5,660 nucleotides of DNA, from assembly GCA_021850835.1 (NCBI GenBank), contig JAJZKS010000128.1, forward strand, positions 1-5,660. Reading direction: 5' to 3'. This document shows positions 1 through 4,689 of this stretch, piece by piece. Made by a program: the position numbers and the translations under genes. A model generated the notes under the pieces. It ran no database searches. It was not told the origin of the DNA and saw only the letters and a program-made list of their open reading frames with translations. The DNA comes from Thermoplasmata archaeon (GTDB lineage: Archaea > Thermoplasmatota > Thermoplasmata > Thermoplasmatales > Thermoplasmataceae). Every line of letters starts with the position of its first letter. Position 1 is the first letter of the stretch.

Positions 1-19
1 CTTTGTCTACGGTGTCCTT
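1..19 (-). repeat. Left-edge arm of a 19-nt inverted repeat shared with psmB
   Basis: The reverse complement of bases 1-19 is aaggacaccgtagacaaag, identical to the plus strand at 1570-1588; the match ends at base 20. Read on the plus strand, these bases are the psmB sense sequence for FVYGVL (residues 141-146), joined directly to antisense aCPSF1. A chance exact 19-mer in a window of this size is very unlikely, and its position at the extreme end suggests a fold-back junction. It contains the TAG that ends the aCPSF1 frame. Confidence 0.85.
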
Positions 20-1326
20 ATGGCTTCCTCAACCACAAGCATGACTTCCTGGCTTCTTCCCACTGCGAAAACAGGGACAAGCACTGAACCTCCCCTATCA
101 AAGGTTCTGTTCACAATGTCGGCAAAGTTGTTGGATGCCTCTGCACGAGGGTGATGGTAATCATCCCTTCCGGCATAGGTTGATTCTGTCATGAACGTTT
201 CCGCCCTCGGGAACTTGTTGTTTGCCTGGTTGAATAACCACGTCTTTTCAAATTTCACGTCGCCACTGAGTACAATGTTGTATAGCCCTTCACCAATATG
301 GAGATGCACGGAGGATGACCCAAGAATGTGGCCCGCATTATAGAATGTCAACCTCATGTCCCTGGTGATATCGGTCGTCTCGTTGTATCTAAGTACTATG
401 GACCGCTTCAGGGCTTCCCTGACATGTTTGGACTCATATGGCCCCTTATGGCCCTCAACGTGGGCAACCTTGATGTAATCGTTCTGCAAAAGCGCTGAAA
501 GGTCTCTTGTCGGGGGTGTCATGTATACGGGGCCTTCATATCCGTACTTGTAGAGTATGGGAAGCAGGCCGGAGTGATCAAGATGTGCATGTGTAAGTAT
601 TACTGCGTCCAGGGAAGTGAAAGGTTGAATTTCCGGGACATATAGGTAAGGGGCACTTGCCCATGGCTGATTATCATCTTCATTAGTATTCAGCATTCCG
701 CAGTCCACAAGGACCTTGGAGTTGTTGGTAGAAATCAGTGTGGCGCTTCTACCAACCTCCCTGTGGCCACCGAGGGCCGTTACCCTTACCCAGGTCTCGC
801 CCGGCATGGGTGGGACATTGAGTTTCTCGCCCAGATTGTGCAGGAATACTTTCCTTTCCTGTTTCACCTCTCGGAGAAACTCCCGCATTTCCTTGACTGT
901 TCTTGAATGCATTGGCGGAGCCCTGACAACTCTTGGAGACCATTTGGTCTGTTCCTTGATGGACACAATGTACTCAGAATCCCGGGATGTAATTATGGAC
1001 GGCTCCTCAGCTTCAATAACGACCTCTCCCGTGTCAGATTCAAAATACATGTCCTTGAATCCTGCAGATTCAGGAATGATCTCCTTTATGATTTTCTCTG
1101 CTTCCTCTTCGGGGAGCATTATGGATGGATCAGGCCTAATCGCAATTCTTCTTCTCATTTCCTGTGCTATCTGCTTGGCTAGATCCTCCCGTCTGGAAAA
1201 AAGTTCAAGATTCTTTGTGTAGACAACTATGGTTGGCCCTTCGTAATCTACTTCTGTTATCTCGTGCTCTGGATATAGCTTATCGAAAATAGCTCTTGCT
1301 TCTGTAAGGTAATCTCTAAAAGACAT
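7..1326 (-). CDS. aCPSF1/FttA: archaeal KH-domain beta-CASP ribonuclease and termination factor, C-terminally truncated
   Basis: Archaeal CPSF1 (FttA) is a beta-CASP metallo-beta-lactamase nuclease that cleaves nascent RNA at U-rich sites and terminates transcription. Seen here: an N-terminal KH-type region (about residues 1-140), then the metallo-beta-lactamase fold with D208 (VLVDCG), the HxHxDH motif at 246-251, H333 (AGHILGS) and D356 (LSGDVKF), then beta-CASP motif A at E381 (TESTY) and the start of the beta-CASP domain (VPVFAVGRSQEVM, 417-429). All zinc ligands up to this point are intact. Full-length family members have roughly 630-640 residues. This frame stops at 439, inside the beta-CASP domain, so about 200 residues with the last catalytic histidines and the dimerisation tail are missing. 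The stop lies within a 19-nt sequence copied in inverse from psmB (1570-1588), so I infer that the truncation is a junction artefact or rearrangement. It starts 45 nt after the psmB stop with no clear Shine-Dalgarno and is probably cotranscribed with psmB. Confidence 0.92.
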   Translation of the reverse strand: MSFRDYLTEARAIFDKLYPEHEITEVDYEGPTIVVYTKNLELFSRREDLAKQIAQEMRRRIAIRPDPSIMLPEEEAEKIIKEIIPESAGFKDMYFESDTGEVVIEAEEPSIITSRDSEYIVSIKEQTKWSPRVVRAPPMHSRTVKEMREFLREVKQERKVFLHNLGEKLNVPPMPGETWVRVTALGGHREVGRSATLISTNNSKVLVDCGMLNTNEDDNQPWASAPYLYVPEIQPFTSLDAVILTHAHLDHSGLLPILYKYGYEGPVYMTPPTRDLSALLQNDYIKVAHVEGHKGPYESKHVREALKRSIVLRYNETTDITRDMRLTFYNAGHILGSSSVHLHIGEGLYNIVLSGDVKFEKTWLFNQANNKFPRAETFMTESTYAGRDDYHHPRAEASNNFADIVNRTFDRGGSVLVPVFAVGRSQEVMLVVEEAIRTP

Positions 1327-1371
1327 TGTTGGGAACGCCCCGGTTAAATTTGATAATAGTAGGGATTAAAT

Positions 1372-2007
1372 TTATACTACTAATTTGAATTTTTTTATTC
1401 TCTCTAGTACTTCTTCCTCAGGAACTTGTTTGTAGCCGTTCTTCTTGTCTATTACTGCTACATCAATCATCCCACCGGAAGCAGAGTCTCTTGCCTTGGC
1501 TGCTGATATGGCCCTTATAACCAGTTCAATGCCCTCATCAACACTCATATCCTTTCTGAAGCCGTTCTCAAGGACACCGTAGACAAAGGGTGAACCCGAT
1601 CCTGTGCTGGCATAGATATCTTCCACTGAACCGCCGGCTGCATCTACTGAAAAGATGTGGGGTGCCTTGTCGAAACCTCCCACAAGTATCTGGACCATGT
1701 AGGGGTAATATTTTGACTGGTTGAGTATGTTTGAGAGAAGTGTTGCAGCTGCTTCTATAGGCATGTTCACTCGCCTCTGGAGCCTGTAAAGCTCAAGTTC
1801 TGCTGCCATGTATCTAACTAGAACCTGGGCGTCTCCCACCAGTCCGGCGATGGTCATAGCAGCGTGTGTGTCAATCTGATGGAGTTTCTTTCCATCTTTG
1901 TGCATTATGAAATGATCCATGGTAACTCTCCTTTCTGTTGCCATGATCACAGCGTCTTTTACCGTAATTCCAACGGTTGTTGTACCGGTATGTAAAGTTT
2001 GATCCAT
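1372..2007 (-). CDS. psmB: 20S proteasome beta subunit (threonine protease precursor)
   Basis: Catalytic beta subunit of the archaeal 20S proteasome, which degrades unfolded or unfoldase-delivered proteins in the cytoplasm. It forms two inner heptamer rings sandwiched between alpha rings. Its 211 residues equal the length I recall for the Thermoplasma acidophilum protein, and the sequence is very similar throughout. An 8-residue propeptide ending in Gly8 precedes the autocatalytically exposed nucleophile Thr9 (mature Thr1). The other active-site residues are present: E25 (mature 17), R27 (19), K41 (33), S137 (129), D174 (166) and S177 (169), within the family motifs [12 protein letters not shown] and [14 protein letters not shown]. 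The start is fixed by the short propeptide and by a GGAAGTG Shine-Dalgarno 5 nt upstream. It is the first gene of a likely psmB-aCPSF1 transcript; the alpha subunit gene is not in the window. Confidence 0.98.
   Translation of the reverse strand: MDQTLHTGTTTVGITVKDAVIMATERRVTMDHFIMHKDGKKLHQIDTHAAMTIAGLVGDAQVLVRYMAAELELYRLQRRVNMPIEAAATLLSNILNQSKYYPYMVQILVGGFDKAPHIFSVDAAGGSVEDIYASTGSGSPFVYGVLENGFRKDMSVDEGIELVIRAISAAKARDSASGGMIDVAVIDKKNGYKQVPEEEVLERIKKFKLVV
1570..1588 (+). repeat. Internal arm of the 19-nt inverted repeat, inside psmB
   Basis: This exact partner of the left-edge arm lies within psmB codons 141-146, next to the catalytic SGS loop (S137). The psmB frame is uninterrupted here and encodes the sequence expected for the family, so this copy is the native one and the copy at 1-19 is the displaced one. 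Confidence 0.85.
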
Positions 2008-2012
2008 AAATT

Positions 2013-2019
2013 CACTTCC
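2013..2019 (-). promoter_or_regulatory. Shine-Dalgarno of psmB
   Basis: GGAAGTG on the minus strand, 5 nt before the ATG, matches the archaeal GGAGGTG consensus with one mismatch. It supports this start codon and a leadered mRNA. Confidence 0.6.
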
Positions 2020-2052
2020 TTTGATAACTGGCTAAAGCAGAATTTTCTTTTG

Positions 2053-2060
2053 CTATTAAA
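2053..2060 (-). promoter_or_regulatory. Putative TATA box of psmB
   Basis: TTTAATAG on the minus strand, centred about 50 nt before the psmB start. With transcription starting about 25 nt downstream, the mRNA leader would be near 23 nt, enough to hold the Shine-Dalgarno. The placement is consistent, but no initiation site can be seen directly. The rest of the 145-nt gap to the ZIP gene shows no other clear feature. Confidence 0.4.
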
Positions 2061-2152
2061 GCCCTTTGATCGCAATTCTATGATTTGTAATATGCTTTTC
2101 CTTGTTTCGTAAGAACCATTCCCATAGAAAGTATAACAAAAGCCAGATCAGT

Positions 2153-2905
2153 TTATATTATATTGACCAGAAATCCAACAAGAAAGCCTCCCAGGAGCCC
2201 CAGGTAGACTTCGCTGCCTGTCCCTATGGTGGAAAACACTGATTTCAGCATTGGCAGAAGGACATAAAGGATAGAGCCGATTGCCAGTGCATCGAACACA
2301 ACATTGAGGTAATCGCTGCTGTAGAAAAATCCAAAGATGCTTCCCAGTATTGTAGGAACCGCCCCAACGAGGAACAACAGAGTGAGTACGAATGCTTTTG
2401 GTCTCTCAGAATTCAGAAACGGAGATACAATTGGAAATCCTTCTGTGAAATTCTGAAGCACAAAGCCCACAAATATCACTGTGGCCAAACCAGACAAACC
2501 AGTTGCCCAGGTAGCGCCAAACACGAGTCCCTCTGTCAGGTTCTGGAAACCGATGGCGATTGCCACGATCAAGGATACGTGCATCGGATTATAATTGGGC
2601 CCTGTCTTCCTCCCGTGCTGCAGCAAGTACAGGAAGAGGAACGAAGCGCTCATGGAAATAACGAAGGCTGCAGAAAGGCCGGCATTGGCAATGTATGAAC
2701 CAGATGGATAAATGGTGGCGGCCACATCTCCGAATATGTCTGCTAGAAGGAAGAACAGGATTCCGATAGCCAATGCGGTAAGCAGAGTCAGCCCTTTGTT
2801 GTTCAGTTTTCTTGCATACAGTACTGGGAATGATATGAATATTGAAAATCCGATTATGATTGTGAGTATGAGAAGCTCTGAAAAGTGTGTGAGGAAAATG
2901 GTCAT
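2153..2905 (-). CDS. Divergent ZIP-family divalent metal transporter
   Basis: A 250-residue integral membrane protein with eight predicted transmembrane segments (about 10-30, 40-56, 73-95, 108-131, 139-161, 170-194, 202-221, 233-250), the ZIP number. Segments 4 and 5 carry the paired ZIP signatures as QNLTEG (121-126) and QNFTEG (151-156). Typical family motifs are HNxPEG in segment 4 and H/Q-x-x-PEG in segment 5. The first-position His of segment 4 is therefore Gln and Pro is Thr in both, while both Glu are kept. The usual Glu-Pro of segment 6 reads VP (183-184), and segment 7 lacks its usual acidic residues. The transport substrate (zinc, iron or manganese are usual for ZIPs) cannot be set from sequence. 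It is a single gene with a strong Shine-Dalgarno and a candidate metal-repressor operator 70 nt upstream, which supports a role in metal homeostasis. It is a ZIP by topology and motif pair; activity is uncertain because of the ligand changes. Confidence 0.85.
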   Translation of the reverse strand: MTIFLTHFSELLILTIIIGFSIFISFPVLYARKLNNKGLTLLTALAIGILFFLLADIFGDVAATIYPSGSYIANAGLSAAFVISMSASFLFLYLLQHGRKTGPNYNPMHVSLIVAIAIGFQNLTEGLVFGATWATGLSGLATVIFVGFVLQNFTEGFPIVSPFLNSERPKAFVLTLLFLVGAVPTILGSIFGFFYSSDYLNVVFDALAIGSILYVLLPMLKSVFSTIGTGSEVYLGLLGGFLVGFLVNII

Positions 2906-2913
2906 ATCACCTC
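2906..2913 (-). promoter_or_regulatory. Strong Shine-Dalgarno of the ZIP gene
   Basis: GAGGTGAT on the minus strand directly abuts the ATG and is a perfect complement to the usual archaeal 16S rRNA 3' end (AUCACCUC). It fixes this start and shows that the gene has a leadered mRNA, unlike several neighbours. Confidence 0.65.
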
Positions 2914-2974
2914 TACACTATGGCTGCTCATGAACATGACATCAGGTAATTTAGCCAATGTATTTGAAATTTTT

Positions 2975-2988
2975 TTAGGCATACCTAA
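2975..2988. promoter_or_regulatory. DtxR/IdeR-like palindromic operator, TTAGG-N4-CCTAA
   Basis: TTAGGCATACCTAA has perfect 5-bp arms around a 4-nt spacer. It equals the conserved part of the DtxR/IdeR consensus, which begins TTAGG-N4-CCTAA. It lies 70 bp before the ZIP start, just upstream of an A/T-rich stretch that could serve as that gene's TATA region (AAATACAT near 2958-2965, minus strand). This is where a metal-loaded repressor could block TBP/TFB. The CBS gene start is 129 bp away on the other side. Metal-dependent regulators of this family occur in Thermoplasmatales, but none is encoded here, so the assignment is by motif and context only. Confidence 0.5.
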
Positions 2989-3014
2989 TAATCAATATAG
3001 TACATTTAATCTAC

Positions 3015-3028
3015 TTGTGCTGGCACAA
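3015..3028. promoter_or_regulatory. Second dyad, TTGTGC-N2-GCACAA, in the divergent region
   Basis: A perfect 6-bp inverted repeat with a 2-nt spacer, centred 40 bp (about four helical turns) from the TTAGG/CCTAA dyad. The 2-nt spacer suits a protein-binding site better than an RNA hairpin. A TATA-like CAATATAG (2993-3000, plus strand) is placed so that transcription could begin near this dyad. I do not recognise the motif, and the function is unknown. Confidence 0.3.
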
Positions 3029-3089
3029 ACTAAATTTTAGAGACATAGTTCAACTGGCTAATTATGCCTTTATTGCTCTCATAATGAAA

Positions 3090-3097
3090 TTATATAC
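3090..3097 (+). promoter_or_regulatory. TATA box of the CBS-domain gene (leaderless)
   Basis: TTATATAC is centred about 24 nt before the ATG at 3117, the spacing expected when transcription begins at or next to the start codon. It is the main reason for rejecting longer N-termini that would read through this element. No Shine-Dalgarno is present. Confidence 0.5.
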
Positions 3098-3116
3098 TTT
3101 TGCACAATACTGGTTC

Positions 3117-3539
3117 ATGGTACTTTATGCTAGAGACATTATGAAGGAATACACTTTCATGCTTGGCGAGGAGGTCTCGGCGAGCGAGGCGGCAAAGATC
3201 ATGGGTAATGATCACGTTGGCTTCGTCATTGTCAAGGTTGATGACAAGCCTTATGGGATAGTAACGGAATGGGATTTTGTAAACAAGGTCATAGCAAAAG
3301 ATCTAGAACCGAAGAATGTGAAGCTTAAGGATATCATGAATGCACCCCTTATGTCAGTGGACCCAAAAACGCCAACTGACCAGGTTACGGTCCTTATGAA
3401 CAAGCACGGAGTGAGGAGAGTACCGGTAGTCGAGAATGGGAGACTCATTGGTGTTATCACTTCAAGGGACGTACTGAGGATTTTCAAGGACTACATGGAC
3501 AACCTGTCAGATGTAATCGCCCGTTTCGGCAACTTCTGA
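3117..3539 (+). CDS. Stand-alone tandem CBS-domain protein
   Basis: A 140-residue protein that is essentially one pair of CBS domains (about residues 5-62 and 71-128) with no catalytic or membrane domain. Each repeat has the typical RDIM/KDIM-type opening (RDIM at 6-9, KDIM at 71-74) and the nucleotide-binding signature G-h-h-T-x-x-D (GIVTEWD 47-53 and GVITSRD 112-118). Such pairs bind adenine nucleotides such as AMP, ATP or S-adenosylmethionine and act as energy or metabolite sensors; the partner of this one is unknown. The frame is open upstream to a TTG at 3015, but the added 34 residues cross the TATA box and do not resemble CBS proteins, which usually begin a few residues before the RDIM motif, as with this start. 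It converges with the exonuclease gene with a 5-nt gap and is divergent from the ZIP gene, so it could share control with it, though its promoter lies nearer to its own start. Confidence 0.87.
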   Translation: MVLYARDIMKEYTFMLGEEVSASEAAKIMGNDHVGFVIVKVDDKPYGIVTEWDFVNKVIAKDLEPKNVKLKDIMNAPLMSVDPKTPTDQVTVLMNKHGVRRVPVVENGRLIGVITSRDVLRIFKDYMDNLSDVIARFGNF

Positions 3540-3544
3540 CCAAT

Positions 3545-4210
3545 TCACTTTTTAAAGGTTCCGCTGCTACCAAAGATATCCTGGAATATGGTGAAAACAT
3601 CCCTGGTATCTCCACGGCAGTAATCCAGGAATTCGGTGGAGCGTGAACGCCAGAGTTCTTCTATTACCTCACCTATGTTCATGCCATCTCTGATTACAAT
3701 ATTCTTTTTCCTGTCAAGAGGAAGATGGTTGAAGCCCTCATGGATTACCACCTCTGATAGTTTCCTGAATTTGTAATCACCATCTATCGCTTCGAGATAA
3801 TCTGATATAACGGGCATCATGTCCAGGCAGTAGGCAACTGATAGAAAGTACTTGAGGTTCCACAGCTGCCTTGAATATGTCCTGTTTCTCATTTTGAGCC
3901 TGAGCAAAGGAATATCATATCCGCACTGGTTGTATCCAATAATGATTGAGGGCTTGAAATCCAAGATAAAACGATCCAGTTCATCCAGGAGCCTGTTCTC
4001 CTCTTCCAGTGAGTCATCATTGGCAATGAAAAGCTCTGTCTTCAGCCCCTCATTGTAATACGTCAGGGAAATAGCTATGATTCTTTCGTCTGTGAGGAAA
4101 TCCTTCTGATTCCGGATCAGTGTCTCCAGATCTATGGAAAGGACTGTCTTAATGCCCTGCGAAGCAATGAATGGCTTAACGAGTTGAACGTACTGGGATT
4201 CTCTCAACAT
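3545..4210 (-). CDS. Stand-alone PolB-type DEDDy 3'-5' exonuclease
   Basis: A 221-residue RNase H-fold protein related to the proofreading domain of family B DNA polymerases but with no polymerase domain. All three exonuclease motifs are visible: Exo I with D27 and E29 (SIDLET), Exo II with N94 and D99 (GYNQCGYD), and Exo III with Y197 and D201 (YCRGD, the YxxxD form), giving a complete DEDDy site for two metal ions. The expected activity is 3'-5' degradation of DNA or RNA; the biological role of these single-domain archaeal forms is not known to me. The frame is open to an ATG at 4291, which would overlap the start codon of the divergent neighbour by 2 nt. I prefer the ATG at 4208-4210 because a CATATATC box lies about 22 nt before it and because the extra 27 residues would read through the neighbour's promoter. 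It ends 5 nt from the CBS gene stop. Confidence 0.87.
   Translation of the reverse strand: MLRESQYVQLVKPFIASQGIKTVLSIDLETLIRNQKDFLTDERIIAISLTYYNEGLKTELFIANDDSLEEENRLLDELDRFILDFKPSIIIGYNQCGYDIPLLRLKMRNRTYSRQLWNLKYFLSVAYCLDMMPVISDYLEAIDGDYKFRKLSEVVIHEGFNHLPLDRKKNIVIRDGMNIGEVIEELWRSRSTEFLDYCRGDTRDVFTIFQDIFGSSGTFKK
3549..3553 (+). terminator. Short T tract after the CBS gene
   Basis: Five T residues on the plus strand start 10 nt after the CBS stop codon, inside the last codons of the convergent exonuclease gene. Archaeal termination uses short U tracts without hairpins, so this may be the terminator. Five T's alone are weak evidence. Confidence 0.22.
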
Positions 4211-4227
4211 CTGAACAAGTGTTATCG

Positions 4228-4235
4228 GATATATG
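4228..4235 (-). promoter_or_regulatory. Putative TATA box of the exonuclease gene (leaderless)
   Basis: CATATATC on the minus strand is centred about 22 nt before the preferred ATG at 4210. It is slightly close for a strictly leaderless start, so transcription may begin a few bases inside, or the box may extend upstream (ATAATCATATATCC). No Shine-Dalgarno is seen. Confidence 0.38.
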
Positions 4236-4261
4236 ATTATTTGTTGATAATCCAAGTATTG

Positions 4262-4268
4262 TTTAAAT
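4262..4268 (+). promoter_or_regulatory. TATA box of the 131-residue protein gene (leaderless)
   Basis: TTTAAAT is centred 25 nt before the ATG at 4290, ideal for a leaderless transcript. It lies within the 79-nt divergent spacer, about 30 bp from the exonuclease TATA box, so the two promoters nearly abut. Confidence 0.48.
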
Positions 4269-4289
4269 CCAAAGCGGCAATAGACTGGC

Positions 4290-4685
4290 ATGAAATATGC
4301 TCAGAGAGATTACGTTGGCAAGAATGCCAACCTGGACAAACTGGAAGCGCTGTTAGAGGAGTTTTTCAAAGAAGAGGGATTCAGGCTCCAGTCTTCAAAG
4401 CATCCCAATGGTTACCTGATACAGGCAAAGAAGGGCGGAATTTTCAGGACACTGCTTGCAGGGGACCGTGCTTATACAATACTTGTAGAAGGCACATCTT
4501 CAAATTTTAAGATTAAGGTTGGTGTTGGCGAATGGCTTAAAAACCTTGGAGTAGCTGCTCTGGAATCGTTCTTCCTTACACCACTTCTGGCGTTTGTGGA
4601 AGTCCCGGAGGCCTTGTGGTCATATGAAATAGAACACCACCTATGGCATTATATCGAGACTCAGATAGAACTTGGGATACAGTGA
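4290..4685 (+). CDS. Conserved-looking hypothetical protein, function unknown
   Basis: I do not recognise the family. The 131-residue protein has a charged, probably helical N-terminus (about 13-30, ending in EEFFKEEGF), a central part that looks beta-rich (41-80, with GYLIQAKK and AYTILVEG followed by FKIKVGVGEW), a hydrophobic stretch (about 86-105, LGVAALESFFLTPLLAFVEV) and a C-terminal amphipathic helix with a histidine cluster (EHHLWH, 115-120). The hydrophobic stretch contains two Glu, so it may be a buried or membrane-associated helix and not a true membrane span. There is no signal peptide. A well-placed TATA box, a full-length open frame and good codon continuity support a real gene. 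It is divergent from the exonuclease and converges on purC with a 4-nt gap; neither neighbour suggests a function. Confidence 0.78.
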   Translation: MKYAQRDYVGKNANLDKLEALLEEFFKEEGFRLQSSKHPNGYLIQAKKGGIFRTLLAGDRAYTILVEGTSSNFKIKVGVGEWLKNLGVAALESFFLTPLLAFVEVPEALWSYEIEHHLWHYIETQIELGIQ

Positions 4686-4689
4686 TCCC

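Noticed and set aside
716..1222. Long plus-strand open frame opposite aCPSF1 (168 codons), and similar antisense frames opposite psmB, the ZIP gene, the exonuclease and purC.
   Set aside because: They mirror strongly supported genes on the other strand, have no recognisable domains and lack promoters or ribosome binding sites.
1327..1371. TTAAATTT (1344-1351) as a separate aCPSF1 promoter.
   Set aside because: Its spacing to the aCPSF1 start (about 21 nt) fits less well than that of the other TATA boxes, and cotranscription from psmB explains expression. It is not excluded as a secondary promoter.
2081..2152. In-frame open extension of 24 codons after the ZIP stop codon (hydrophobic, ending KQGKAYYKS), suggesting readthrough or a recent stop mutation.
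   Set aside because: An open run of this length has about a one in three chance at random, and the ZIP protein already ends after its eighth membrane segment at the usual place.
2928..2939. TCATG-AA-CATGA dyad in the ZIP leader.
   Set aside because: Five-base arms are expected by chance now and then in about 200 nt, and the motif is unknown. It is mentioned only as a minor companion to the two stronger dyads.
3015..3116. 34-residue N-terminal extension of the CBS protein from a TTG codon, or a start at the ATG at 3084.
   Set aside because: It reads through a TATA box placed 24 nt before the ATG at 3117, and CBS-pair proteins usually begin just before the RDIM motif.
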